Below, piece after piece: positions 32,849 through 40,666 of a stretch of DNA of 64,000 nucleotides (the stretch's first letter is position 1; the number at the start of each line of letters is the position of its first letter). Origin of the DNA: Bacilli bacterium (lineage in GTDB: Bacteria; Bacillota_I; Bacilli_A; RFN20; CAG-826); contig JAGCCQ010000050.1 of the NCBI GenBank assembly GCA_017651565.1, forward strand, positions 1 through 64,000, written 5' to 3'. Position numbers and translations under genes: made by a program. Under the pieces are notes generated by a model that was not told where the DNA came from, did not search any database, and worked only from the letters and a program-made list of their open reading frames with translations.

Positions 32849-33235
32849 ATGGAAAGAAATATTGACTCTATGGGAAGAATAGTTATTCCTTCAGAGTATA
32901 GAAAGCAATTACATATTGGAGATAAGGACCTTTTAAATATGGATGTTTTAGATAATAAGATAGTCATATCAAAGGCTAACCCAAAACCAACTGATGTAAG
33001 AAGAGAAAAGATTTTATTATATAATGAAAAGAAGATAAAAGAGTTAAGAGAAAAGTATCCTCAAGGTATGATACTAGAGTGTATTGAAATGAACGATCCG
33101 TATTCTCCTGTACCAACAGGTGTTAAGGGTGTTGTTACTCTTGTTGATGATGTTGGTTCTATTCACGTTTCTTGGGAGAACGGACAAACACTAGCATTAC
33201 TAGAGGACGAAGATAGGTTTAAGATAGTAAAGTAG
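32849..33235 (+). CDS. AbrB/SpoVT-type DNA-binding domain fused to a DUF4314 domain
   Basis: 128 residues from the ATG at 32849 (TTGGAGGAAAG RBS). Residues 1-47 (RNIDSMGRIVIPSEYRKQLH, then LNMDVLDNKIVISKAN) are a swapped-hairpin AbrB domain, with GRIVIP as its hallmark. Residues about 65-128 (REKYPQGMILECIEM, GVKGVVTLVDDVGSIHVSWE) match DUF4314. AbrB controls transition-state and sporulation genes in Firmicutes. The first gene after a consensus promoter with an overlapping dyad, it could be autoregulated. The domain identities are strong by pattern; the fused role is unknown. Confidence 0.75.
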   Translation: MERNIDSMGRIVIPSEYRKQLHIGDKDLLNMDVLDNKIVISKANPKPTDVRREKILLYNEKKIKELREKYPQGMILECIEMNDPYSPVPTGVKGVVTLVDDVGSIHVSWENGQTLALLEDEDRFKIVK

Positions 33236-33243
33236 GAGGAATT

Positions 33244-33654
33244 ATGAAGAAATTAGAGGAAACTAACAATGGTTATTTATATGCGAAAGTAAGTAGGCTT
33301 GAGTGCTTATCCTGGGGAGGTATGGGTATGTGTGACTTTTGTGGAAAAGATATGGACGAAGGTTATTTAGTATTTGTACTTCACAGTTGTATATGCCCCG
33401 AGTGTTTTAATACCTGGATAGGAAGATCAAAGAAATATGAAGACGATTTAAACTACCAGGATGAAAGAGCTGATGGCTGGTTTAAAGCATATCTTGGAAG
33501 TAGTCTAGTTTATCCTGAAGGTTTTTCAAATAGGAATATTAGAAGATTACAAAAAAAGAATAATGAGATATTAAAAGATATAGAGAAACTCGATAAAGTC
33601 ATAAGCGATGGTTTAAAAGATTTATTAAGTAAGGATAGTGATAAAAGTGCCTAA
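33244..33654 (+). CDS. Zinc-binding hypothetical protein
   Basis: 136 residues. A CxxC pair (MCDFCGKDM) and a CPEC pair (CICPECFNTWI), with another Cys between, form a probable zinc ribbon near residues 30-58, followed by a charged helical tail (LQKKNNEILKDIEKLDKVIS). Similar short zinc proteins are common in phage accessory operons. Function is unknown. Confidence 0.5.
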   Translation: MKKLEETNNGYLYAKVSRLECLSWGGMGMCDFCGKDMDEGYLVFVLHSCICPECFNTWIGRSKKYEDDLNYQDERADGWFKAYLGSSLVYPEGFSNRNIRRLQKKNNEILKDIEKLDKVISDGLKDLLSKDSDKSA

Positions 33655-33982
33655 TCAAGAGTTACCAAGTATAGAAAGATTAGATAGTATCTTTATGGGC
33701 TTATATAATGTGGTCCTAAAAGAATATAAGGATATGGAAGAAAAGAAAAATGAAAAACCTGTGAAACTTGATAGTAATAAGTTTACTGAAGATTTGAGTT
33801 TTGCATTTATTATGTATAAGGATAAAGATATGGAGTCAGTAAAGCATTTACTTGTTGGAGATTATTTTGGAGTTATATCAGCACTGCTAGGGACAGTTAA
33901 TGCTTTAAGGGAACAAGGTGTAATAAGTGATGATTTATTACTAGATATACTTAATATAAAAGATTGTAGAGGGGGGAAATAG
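33638..33982 (+). CDS. Hypothetical protein
   Basis: About 114 residues. The start is uncertain: a GTG at 33638 overlaps the previous gene, and a GTG at 33647 or ATG at 33694 are alternatives without clearly better RBSs. Acidic and helical (ERLDSIFMGLYNVVLKEYKD, HLLVGDYFGVISALLGTVNA). Not recognised. Confidence 0.4.
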   Translation: MIKVPNQELPSIERLDSIFMGLYNVVLKEYKDMEEKKNEKPVKLDSNKFTEDLSFAFIMYKDKDMESVKHLLVGDYFGVISALLGTVNALREQGVISDDLLLDILNIKDCRGGK

Positions 33983-33985
33983 AAT

Positions 33986-34261
33986 ATGAATATTGTTACT
34001 ATTGTTGGAAATATAGCAGGTATTTCAAAAATCTTAAAAGAAGATGGTAAAAAACAAATAAAACTAACTATTGAGTTAGAAAAAGAAACATATACGGAAG
34101 ATGGTATTACTCATAATGTTATAGTTCCTTGTTATATGGAAGATCCATTGGATGATGTTGAGATCTTTTCAATAAGTACGAGAGTATGTATAAAAGGAAG
34201 ATATAGAAACGATAATGACGGTGGACTAATTGTTATTGTTGATAGAATAGTAAACTTGTAG
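33986..34261 (+). CDS. Small OB-fold (SSB/PriB-like) protein
   Basis: 91 residues. NIVTIVGNIAGISKILKEDG followed by KQIKLTIELEKETY, an IVPCYM strand, TRVCIKGRYR and LIVIVDRIVNL reproduces the strand order of SSB/PriB OB-folds ('n.v.lvGnl...pe', 'F.la', 'v.l.G', 'v.v..i..l'). It lacks the acidic C-terminal tail of a housekeeping SSB. It may bind ssDNA or RNA; the larger protein at 17804 is the likelier main SSB. Confidence 0.5.
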   Translation: MNIVTIVGNIAGISKILKEDGKKQIKLTIELEKETYTEDGITHNVIVPCYMEDPLDDVEIFSISTRVCIKGRYRNDNDGGLIVIVDRIVNL

Positions 34262-34275
34262 GTTAAGGAGGAAAT

Positions 34276-34776
34276 ATGGGTTTAGATCACGGTATCTATA
34301 TTAAAAAAATTGGTAAAGGTAATAATAAGTTTAAAGATGTTGCTTATTTTAGAAAGTGTAACCAGGTACACGGTTGGTTTTTAAGAAACTGTGTATCAAG
34401 AGAGTTTAAAGATCCAAATGAGTGGTGTGGTTCTATGGTTAAAATAGAGAAACAAGATCTTGAAAGTTTATTGCAAGATATTGAGAAAGTCCTTGAAGTA
34501 AGTAAACTTAAGAAGGGTAAAGTTATTGTGGACTATGATTATAAAATGATATTGGGGCATAAATATAAAAGACCTGTAAAGATGGAAGGGAGTGTAATTA
34601 AAAACCCAAAGACAGCAAAGAAACTTCTTCCTTGTTGTAAAGGTTTCTTCTTTGGTAGTTATAATTATGACGATTTCTATTTAGACCAACTATATGATGT
34701 AAAAATGCAATTAATTGAAATACTAAAAACTGTTGATTTTAATAAGTATAATGCTTACTATTGGGGTTGGTGGTAA
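34276..34776 (+). CDS. Conserved phage protein of unknown function
   Basis: 166 residues. MGLDHGIYIKK, VAYFRKCNQVHGWFLRN, LLPCCKGFFFGSYNYDDFYL make up a pattern I recall from many tailed-phage hypothetical proteins ('MGLDhylya..., yWRKanqIh.WF..n, ...GFFFGst.Yd.yY'). The invariant His, Trp and Phe residues suggest a conserved active or binding site, but no activity is known to me. Confidence 0.65.
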   Translation: MGLDHGIYIKKIGKGNNKFKDVAYFRKCNQVHGWFLRNCVSREFKDPNEWCGSMVKIEKQDLESLLQDIEKVLEVSKLKKGKVIVDYDYKMILGHKYKRPVKMEGSVIKNPKTAKKLLPCCKGFFFGSYNYDDFYLDQLYDVKMQLIEILKTVDFNKYNAYYWGWW

Positions 34777-34780
34777 TATA

Positions 34781-35251
34781 ATGGAACACGAGTTAAGATA
34801 TGGTCTTACTGTTCCTTATGTTAGAGAAAAGGGTGTTTATAGTGGAACAACTTATTATATTGTAGAGGGTTATCTAACTCCTACTGCGTATATAGTTATA
34901 CCAAAGAAGATAGGTTTGTTTAAGAAACACCCTTTTTATAAGTCCAAAGAGGAAATGCCATATACAAAAGCACCAGGTGGAATTACCTATGTTAGTGATG
35001 ACTTCTATATTGATTGTGTTGGTAAAGATAATTTTGTAATAGGGTGGGACTACGCTCATTTTAATAATTATTTATATTTTGAAGATCCAAAACCACCAGC
35101 ACCATCTTTTTGGAATTATAATGAAGGGCATAAGGTTACATTAGAAGAAGTAAGAAGGGATGTAGAAAAAGTTATTGACTATGTTAAGGGGGTAGAAAAA
35201 AGATATGAGAAATCTAGACGAAATACTAAAGACAAGAAATCTAAAAATTAA
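34781..35251 (+). CDS. Hypothetical protein
   Basis: 156 residues from the ATG at 34781 after GGTGG. It appears to be a beta-rich, aromatic-rich domain (LRYGLTVPYVREKGVYSGTT, DDFYIDCVGKDNFVIGWDYA) with a basic C-terminal tail (KRYEKSRRNTKDKKSKN). No family is recognised. It overlaps the next gene by 47 nt. Confidence 0.5.
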   Translation: MEHELRYGLTVPYVREKGVYSGTTYYIVEGYLTPTAYIVIPKKIGLFKKHPFYKSKEEMPYTKAPGGITYVSDDFYIDCVGKDNFVIGWDYAHFNNYLYFEDPKPPAPSFWNYNEGHKVTLEEVRRDVEKVIDYVKGVEKRYEKSRRNTKDKKSKN

Positions 35252-35852
35252 AGCAATAGAAAGAAATATGCCAATGGTTGGTGGAAGTTATTATGATACT
35301 ATTAGTGGTAAATGGCTTAACTTTATGTTTTCAGTACAAATGGGTTGGGAACATTTATCAGTTAGTATGCCTAGTAAGACACCTAGTTGGGACCAAATGT
35401 GTGTTATGAAAGACATATTTTTTGAAGAAGAGGAAGAGTGTTTTGAATACCACCCTAAAAAGAGTGAGTATGTTAATATGCACCCACACTGTCTTCATAT
35501 TTGGAGACCAAGAGTAGAAGATAGAATTAATGCTTTTAGTCAATTAGGTTTTATTAAGCCTTATAAAGTTAATGTGCTTGAGGTTTTAAAAGATTTTAAT
35601 ATGAGTGAAGAGCAAAAAGAAGCTATGGATAAGTTCTTAAGTGCTGAAGGATCTAGTGAAAAAGTTGATGAGTTAACTATTACACTTGCTGATAAAGTAC
35701 CTTTAGAATTATTAGATATAGTAAAGCCACCTAGTATTTTAGTTGGGACTAAAAATACTGAAAGTTTTAATGCCTTTAAAGATGTGGCTAAAAGTTTCGG
35801 TAAAGAAGTTAACCCATCTAGTATTTATGTGGATGGTGTTAAAAATGAGTAA
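35205..35852 (+). CDS. Conserved phage-domain protein with C-terminal extension
   Basis: 215 residues. Residues about 30-105 (WEHLSVSMPSKTPSWDQMCV, MKDIFFEEEEECFEYHPKKS, EYVNMHPHCLHIWRP) form a domain I recall from many phage hypothetical proteins, with conserved W, H and Y-V-N residues. The C-terminal half is unrelated and acidic. The molecular function is unknown. The gene overlaps both neighbours. Confidence 0.6.
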   Translation: MRNLDEILKTRNLKIKAIERNMPMVGGSYYDTISGKWLNFMFSVQMGWEHLSVSMPSKTPSWDQMCVMKDIFFEEEEECFEYHPKKSEYVNMHPHCLHIWRPRVEDRINAFSQLGFIKPYKVNVLEVLKDFNMSEEQKEAMDKFLSAEGSSEKVDELTITLADKVPLELLDIVKPPSILVGTKNTESFNAFKDVAKSFGKEVNPSSIYVDGVKNE

Positions 35853-36306
35853 TGACTCTTGGAAAGATTGTAAGTTTGATTTTAGATCAATACCAACTAA
35901 ATGTGATAATTGTGGTAGTGATAGAGTAAGATATACAACAAACGATGAAATCTATGGAAAGATATATGGTAACGGGGGTTGTTATATTTGCGATAGTTGT
36001 AGATCCTATGTAGGTGTTTATGATACTAAAAGTAAAAAGCCTTTAGGAAGATTAGCAACAAAAGAATTAAGAGAATTAAAGATGGCTTGTCATAGTAAAC
36101 TTGATCCTTGGTGGAAGAGTGGTAAGTTTAAGCGAACTGATTGTTATGGTTACCTGGCTAATAAGTTAGGGTTACACTTAAGAGAAACTCACTTTGGATG
36201 GTTTGATAAAGAGTATTTAGATAAGTCATTGATAATTCTAGGTACAACAACCGAAGACGATATTCGTAAGTATGTTAATAGTAGGAAGGAGATTAATAAT
36301 GGATAG
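35845..36306 (+). CDS. Zinc-finger protein, DUF3268-like
   Basis: 153 residues from the ATG at 35845. CDNCGSDRVRYT, an IYGKIYGNGGCYICDSCRSY zinc ribbon, YVGVYDTKSKKPLGRLATKE and HSKLDPWWKSGKFKRTDCYG reproduce the layout of the phage zinc-finger family DUF3268. It probably has four zinc-ligand cysteines. It may bind nucleic acid; no experimental role is known to me. Confidence 0.65.
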   Translation: MSNDSWKDCKFDFRSIPTKCDNCGSDRVRYTTNDEIYGKIYGNGGCYICDSCRSYVGVYDTKSKKPLGRLATKELRELKMACHSKLDPWWKSGKFKRTDCYGYLANKLGLHLRETHFGWFDKEYLDKSLIILGTTTEDDIRKYVNSRKEINNG

Positions 36307-36610
36307 TATGTATTTGGAAGATAGGGCTTTAGAAAGAAAGCATTTAGAAGACGATCTAATGCGTCTTGTTGATAATTATATGATAGTAAGTGAAGAATAT
36401 AATAAGACCTTTAGTAGAGATAGTGCTTTTATAAAAGACCTTGTAGCAGGTGGTTTAAGAGGAATACTTGCTATATATGAAGTATATGCAAGGGACGGGC
36501 ATATATACCCTTCTTATGCTTTGGAAAAACTAAATAATGTATTACCTTTTATAGAAGAGAATATAAAGTATTTTGAATTAAAGTTAAAAGAAGAAAAAGA
36601 AGATATATAG
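36299..36610 (+). CDS. Hypothetical helical protein
   Basis: 103 residues from the ATG at 36299 (GGAAGGAG RBS). It is helical and acidic (LERKHLEDDLMRLVDNYMIV, LEKLNNVLPFIEENIKYFEL). Not recognised. Confidence 0.5.
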   Translation: MDSMYLEDRALERKHLEDDLMRLVDNYMIVSEEYNKTFSRDSAFIKDLVAGGLRGILAIYEVYARDGHIYPSYALEKLNNVLPFIEENIKYFELKLKEEKEDI

Positions 36611-36620
36611 GAGAGTTTAT

Positions 36621-36773
36621 ATGAAGATAAGAGATTTACCTTTAGGGTGTATTATATGGTATCGTAATGATATTTTAGGAATTACAGGAGCAACACTTCC
36701 TGGTAAATATTATGATATGAATTGTAAGAAGATTAATGGAAATGATTTTGATTATGAATTAGTGGAGGAATAA
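36621..36773 (+). CDS. Small hypothetical protein, 50 aa
   Basis: An ORF of 50 codons from the ATG at 36621, six bases after GGAGAG, fills the gap between its neighbours. The protein reads MKIRDLPLGCIIWYRNDILG and then a polar, Tyr-rich C-terminus ending ELVEE; the first half looks like a small beta barrel ('lp.G.iiwyr..i.Gitg'). No family is assigned. Confidence 0.6.
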   Translation: MKIRDLPLGCIIWYRNDILGITGATLPGKYYDMNCKKINGNDFDYELVEE

Positions 36774-36774
36774 A

Positions 36775-37065
36775 ATGCGAAGAGGAATAAAAGCAAGTTT
36801 ATATCTTCCATTAGATTGTCTTGATACTCTTACAAATAGAGAAGAAGATCTTAATGACTACTTTGATAGTATTAAAGATTTTGCTTATGATTATGGAAGT
36901 ATGGAATATCAGGAAAAAGAAGTGTGCTACTTTGATGTTATTCTTTTAGATAAGACAATAAAGAGTGTTAGACAAAAATATACAGGTGTAAAAAAGTATT
37001 TAAAGGTTTTAACAGGTAAACAACCAAAACAAATCTTTATAATTACATTTGATAAAATAATGTAG
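36775..37065 (+). CDS. Hypothetical protein
   Basis: 96 residues with mixed helix and strand (RGIKASLYLPLDCLDTLTNR, KKYLKVLTGKQPKQIFIITF). Its GGAGG RBS lies in the end of the preceding small gene. Not recognised. Confidence 0.5.
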   Translation: MRRGIKASLYLPLDCLDTLTNREEDLNDYFDSIKDFAYDYGSMEYQEKEVCYFDVILLDKTIKSVRQKYTGVKKYLKVLTGKQPKQIFIITFDKIM

Positions 37066-37073
37066 GTGGTATT

Positions 37074-37373
37074 ATGAAAAATAGATTAGATCTAGATAAA
37101 GTTATGAGTATAACAACTATTATTGTGGCATTTATATTTTTAGTTTTAACTATTATAAACCTAGTAGTACTTGATAGTGAGCGTTTACGCTATTTTATAT
37201 TTGGTGGAAACGCAATACTTATTATCTTTTCTTGTATTAGGTTTTGGGTAATAGATAGTAATATGAATAAAGATTTTAAAGAAATGACTCGTGCTTTTAG
37301 AGTAATAAAAGATATGCACGAAGATTTATATAAGGAGAACCAAGAGTGGGAGATAATTACGAAGAAAAAATAA
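37074..37373 (+). CDS. Two-TM membrane protein
   Basis: 99 residues with two hydrophobic segments, about 13-33 (TTIIVAFIFLVLTIINLVVL) and 40-60 (YFIFGGNAILIIFSCIRFWV), joined by a short polar loop and followed by a charged cytoplasmic-type tail. It is a small inner-membrane protein of unknown role. It is not obviously a holin by composition, but a holin-like role cannot be excluded. Confidence 0.55.
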   Translation: MKNRLDLDKVMSITTIIVAFIFLVLTIINLVVLDSERLRYFIFGGNAILIIFSCIRFWVIDSNMNKDFKEMTRAFRVIKDMHEDLYKENQEWEIITKKK

Positions 37374-37696
37374 GAGAGAGAAGAGATTACCAATTCTATG
37401 ATGACGAACTAAATGAAGAAGTATGGACTAATATAATGATGTATTCTTGTACTAGAGGAAGTTTTAAAGAAGTTTGTAAGGCTTTTAGAGAAGTTTGTTA
37501 CGATCAGGTTAGTTATTATGGAGAGGATAACTGTTCCCCAATATATAAAGACGAAGAGAAGTACCCAAGAGAAGTAATAGATCAACTAACATATCTTCAG
37601 CGTAAAATATCAACAGCAGTTGATTTATACGAGCAAGGACTTGTTAATGGAAGAAAGTTTGATTGGGACTATCTAGTTAGTAGGTTAGGGGTTTAA
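37346..37696 (+). CDS. Hypothetical protein
   Basis: 116 residues from a GTG at 37346 seven bases after AAGGAG, overlapping the membrane-protein gene by 28 nt. It contains four cysteines (MYSCTRGSF, EVCKAFREVCYD, NCSPIY) and a helical C-terminus (LTYLQRKISTAVDLYEQGLV). No family is recognised. An intrinsic terminator begins at its stop codon. Confidence 0.5.
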   Translation: MGDNYEEKIRERRDYQFYDDELNEEVWTNIMMYSCTRGSFKEVCKAFREVCYDQVSYYGEDNCSPIYKDEEKYPREVIDQLTYLQRKISTAVDLYEQGLVNGRKFDWDYLVSRLGV

Positions 37697-37722
37697 AGAA
37701 CATTGAGTAATGTTCTTTTTTT
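37695..37722 (+). terminator. Intrinsic terminator ending the accessory operon
   Basis: AAAGAACATT (37695-37704), loop GAGT, AATGTTCTTT (37709-37718), then TTTT. A perfect 10-bp stem. It separates the small accessory genes from the head/packaging block. Confidence 0.85.
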
Positions 37723-37725
37723 ATA

Positions 37726-37731
37726 TATAAT
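37726..37731 (+). promoter_or_regulatory. Candidate -10 element TATAAT after the terminator
   Basis: TATATATAATATT then AGGAGG, with TATAAT at 37726-37731, 22 nt before the ATG at 37748. The spacing to the ATG matches the TCGTATAAT modules, but the CG is absent. It would drive the terminase operon. Confidence 0.4.
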
Positions 37732-37747
37732 ATTAGGAGGTATGACT

Positions 37748-37990
37748 ATGAGTGATAAAGAAAAATACTTTATATTATTTACCTTATTAGGTATTATTAT
37801 TGCTATGTTTATAATTTATATATGTTTAATTTCAGAGATAAATGATATAAAGAAAACGGAAGAAGAGCCAAAATATTGTAATGTAAAAATAGAAGAGGGT
37901 ATTAATGGAGATGTTTTTATTATGAATTGTGTACCTAAATCTATATACAAAGAAGTAGTAAAAGAAAGTATAGAAGAAAAAACAATATAA
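37748..37990 (+). CDS. Single-TM membrane protein
   Basis: 80 residues from the ATG at 37748, seven bases after AGGAGG; an ATG at 37742 is too close to the RBS. Residues 7-27 (YFILFTLLGIIIAMFIIYIC) form one membrane segment. The tail contains two cysteines (YCNVKIEE, MNCVPKSIYK). It is the first gene of the terminase operon. No function is assigned. Confidence 0.5.
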   Translation: MSDKEKYFILFTLLGIIIAMFIIYICLISEINDIKKTEEEPKYCNVKIEEGINGDVFIMNCVPKSIYKEVVKESIEEKTI

Positions 37991-37999
37991 GGAGTTTTT

Positions 38000-39892
38000 A
38001 TGGAGCAAGATACGGAGAAGAAAGCGTTGGACTCTTTCTTTAGTGCTATTGATAGCTTTAGAGGAGTTAATACTGACGCTAAATTAGTAAGAGAAGTAGT
38101 AAATATTGAGACTTGGCTTTCAGAGGAGTTCTATTCAGGACCAAGTGCAAAACAAATATATCCATATTGGAAACAGGCGATAATAGATGTTTTTAATTCT
38201 CCAACAAGAATTAATGAGGTTATAATTTCAGGTTCTATTGGTACAGGTAAAAGTACTATAGCGTGTTATATGATGATCTATCGTCTATATGAGTTAAGTT
38301 GTTACTTTCCACCACAAGCATTATATAATCTAATGTCTAATACTAAAATCTTATTTGCATATTTTAATATAACAAAAGATTTAGCAGGACAAGTTGGTTT
38401 CGCACAAATGAGAGACATAATAGATACTATCCCTTACTTTCAGAACATATTTAAGAGAAATGAAAAGAAGAACTCACAGTTAGAGTGGGAGCAATCACAT
38501 ATCTATATGAAACCAGCAAGTAGTTCTAATGATGTTATAGGTATGAACTTAATATCTTTCTTTATAGATGAGGCAAACTTTTTTAAGGGAGATGGGCTTC
38601 AATCAACAGGTTCTTCTATAAATGACGCTCAATCAAGAGCACAGGAATTATATAATTCAGTAAGAACAAGAGGAAAGTCTCGTTTCGTTGTAAATAATGA
38701 AGACTTTACTTTTAATATTCTAGTGTCATCAAGTATGTATGAGTCATCATTTACAGCAACAAGAATTAGAGAAGGTCAAGGAGATCCACACACTAAAGTC
38801 TTTGAACCAAGGATATGGGAAGTAAAGAATACAAATACCTATTCTAAAGAGAGGTTTATAGTCTTTTCGGGTAATGAATTAATTGATCCAATGATTTGTG
38901 AGACAGTTTCAGATGTTAATTATATAAGAACATATTATAAACTTAATGAAGTTGTGGCTAAAACGCCAAAAGAAGCTATAGCCGATATAACTGATTATGA
39001 TATTAAAAAGAGATTTATTGAAGTACCAATGAACTTTTATACAGATTTTAAGGCTAATATAATTAGATCTTTGCAAGATATTGCTGGTGTTCCTGTTAGT
39101 GCTATGGGTAAGTTATTCTCAAATAGAGAAGCCTATGCTAAAGCAATAACTGAAGAATTAAGTCCTTTTATACAGGACGAGATTGTAATTTCTACTAACG
39201 CAAATACAACAATACAAGACTTCTTTAGACCAGAGTATCGTCCAAAAGATATTGAGAAGAAGAGATTTTTACACATAGACCAATCTATTTCAGGGGACTC
39301 AACAGGAGTAGCACAATGTTATATAGACGAGATTGTATATGATAATTACGGTATACCGAGCCCAAGAATAAAGATAGATTGGATGATTAGAATAAACCCA
39401 CCGAGACTACCTTATCAAATAGATCTTGCTAAAGTAAGAAGTGTTATTCAGTGGGAAGAGCAAAACTTTGGTATAAGTTTTGGGCTAATATCTTATGATA
39501 CTTTCCAATCTTATGAAGCCGTACAAGATCTTGAAAAGTCAGGATACCCTGTTAAGTTTAGATCAGTTGATAGAACTGATAAGGAGTATTTAGATCTTTG
39601 TGATCTATATTACCAAGGAAGAATACAGCATTATAGAAACGGTATCTATGAGTTTGAACTGTTTAACCTTAATTGGTTCCGTGCAAAAAATAAAGTAGAC
39701 CACGATAAAGATAAACATAAGGACTTATCGGACGCTGTATGTGGCTCTGTTGCTAATGCTTTAGAATATCCAGCAATAGAGGAGATTCAAAGAGAACGAG
39801 ATATAAATATATTTTTAGAGGATAGGAATTACGATAATATAAATAATAGTTATAAGAAAGACCGTGACGAATTGTTAAGTGGTTTTTTCTAG
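38000..39892 (+). CDS. terL: Terminase large subunit (gp17-like packaging ATPase-nuclease)
   Basis: 630 residues. Walker A ISGSIGTGKST (76-86), Walker B LISFFIDEANFF (about 183-194) and a coupling-motif SSSMYESS form the N-terminal ATPase. The C-terminal RNase H-like nuclease has FLHIDQSISGDSTGVAQC (first Asp), SYDTFQSYEAVQDLEK (second) and KDLSDAVCGSVANAL (third). The combination identifies the motor that cuts concatemeric DNA and pumps it into the prohead through the portal (42151). No small terminase is evident beside it. Confidence 0.92.
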   Translation: MEQDTEKKALDSFFSAIDSFRGVNTDAKLVREVVNIETWLSEEFYSGPSAKQIYPYWKQAIIDVFNSPTRINEVIISGSIGTGKSTIACYMMIYRLYELSCYFPPQALYNLMSNTKILFAYFNITKDLAGQVGFAQMRDIIDTIPYFQNIFKRNEKKNSQLEWEQSHIYMKPASSSNDVIGMNLISFFIDEANFFKGDGLQSTGSSINDAQSRAQELYNSVRTRGKSRFVVNNEDFTFNILVSSSMYESSFTATRIREGQGDPHTKVFEPRIWEVKNTNTYSKERFIVFSGNELIDPMICETVSDVNYIRTYYKLNEVVAKTPKEAIADITDYDIKKRFIEVPMNFYTDFKANIIRSLQDIAGVPVSAMGKLFSNREAYAKAITEELSPFIQDEIVISTNANTTIQDFFRPEYRPKDIEKKRFLHIDQSISGDSTGVAQCYIDEIVYDNYGIPSPRIKIDWMIRINPPRLPYQIDLAKVRSVIQWEEQNFGISFGLISYDTFQSYEAVQDLEKSGYPVKFRSVDRTDKEYLDLCDLYYQGRIQHYRNGIYEFELFNLNWFRAKNKVDHDKDKHKDLSDAVCGSVANALEYPAIEEIQRERDINIFLEDRNYDNINNSYKKDRDELLSGFF

Positions 39893-39904
39893 GAGGTAGA
39901 TATA

Positions 39905-40102
39905 GTGAAAGAAAAGTATATATGGAATTATGATATAAAGATCAAGACTAAAGATGGGACTTTTGATTATGAAGATAAGCCTTTAGATATGCTAGAACCT
40001 ATCTTAAAGGAACATCCAGAGTATGAAGAAGTGCAAGTTAAACATAAGGTTTTAACCAAGAAACCACCAACTAAAAGTGTAAAGTTTGTGTCAAATAAAT
40101 AG
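39905..40102 (+). CDS. Small hypothetical basic protein after terminase
   Basis: 65 residues from a GTG seven bases after AGGAGG. Beta-rich N-terminus (YIWNYDIKIKTKDGTFDYED) and a basic C-terminal tail (KVLTKKPPTKSVKFVSNK). Not recognised. Confidence 0.5.
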   Translation: MKEKYIWNYDIKIKTKDGTFDYEDKPLDMLEPILKEHPEYEEVQVKHKVLTKKPPTKSVKFVSNK

Positions 40103-40111
40103 TCAATGTGT

Positions 40112-40160
40112 AAAGTACCAAGAAATCATAAAATAAAAAAATTTTTTGGTACTTTTCTTT
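40112..40160 (+). terminator. Stem-loop, probable terminator
   Basis: AAAGTACCAA (40112-40121) and TTGGTACTTT (40146-40155) form a 10-bp stem around a 24-nt A/T-rich loop and are followed by TCTTTG. It lies just after the terminase operon in a 168-nt intergenic region. Confidence 0.6.
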
Positions 40161-40194
40161 GTTTTTAAGCCTTATTTTATGGGGTGTGTAAAGT

Positions 40195-40243
40195 AAATGT
40201 AAAGTGGTTTACATTTGTTTCCACTTTCAAAATGTGGTATAAT
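40195..40243 (+). promoter_or_regulatory. Palindromic operator and extended -10 promoter
   Basis: AAATGTAAA (40195-40203), spacer GTGG, TTTACATTT (40208-40216) is a perfect 9-bp dyad. It overlaps a second dyad in which AAAGTGG pairs with CCACTTT. Twenty-one bases on, TG-G-TATAAT (40235-40243) is an extended -10 element. The arrangement resembles a repressor-controlled promoter and drives the HExxH peptidase gene. Confidence 0.6.
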
Positions 40244-40270
40244 ATTAGGTAAGAAAGGAGGGAAAGTGTC

Positions 40271-40654
40271 TTGAAAACATTTAAGGATATTCAAGATATT
40301 GTTATCAAGGAGTGCCGAGTAACAATTGTTGATAATAGTAAATGTTGGAGTAGGACACACGCACACGTTAAACAAAGAAAAGTTTGTAAATGGAAACAAG
40401 CAAGTAGTATTCAATCAACCTTCACTCTGTTTCACGAGATAGGTCATATAATGACTTATAAGGGTTGGATGAGAAGATGTGAGAGTGAATACTATGCAAC
40501 GGTTTGGGCTCTTGATAAATGTAAAGAGTTTAAACTAGATGTGCCAAAGTATATAATAGAGGCATATCAAAGGTATGTCTATAACGAACTTGAGCGTGGC
40601 TTAAGGCGTGGTGGATCTAATTACCCAACAAAAGAAGATTTGTGTTTATTATAA
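40271..40654 (+). CDS. ImmA/IrrE-like zinc metallopeptidase (HExxH)
   Basis: 127 residues from a TTG eight bases after AAAGGAGGG. TLFHEIGHIMTY (HEIGH, about residues 58-62) followed about 20 residues later by CESEYYATVWALD gives the HExxH...E..A pattern of M78/ImmA-type peptidases. ImmA enzymes cleave phage repressors in mobile elements. Here the gene stands alone behind a palindromic operator at the junction between packaging and head genes. It has several cysteines and a basic C-terminus. The substrate is unknown. Confidence 0.65.
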   Translation: MKTFKDIQDIVIKECRVTIVDNSKCWSRTHAHVKQRKVCKWKQASSIQSTFTLFHEIGHIMTYKGWMRRCESEYYATVWALDKCKEFKLDVPKYIIEAYQRYVYNELERGLRRGGSNYPTKEDLCLL

Positions 40655-40666
40655 TAGGAGGATAAA

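Noticed and set aside
37074-37373. Holin
   Set aside because: Two membrane segments alone are not diagnostic, and no endolysin or other lysis gene is nearby.
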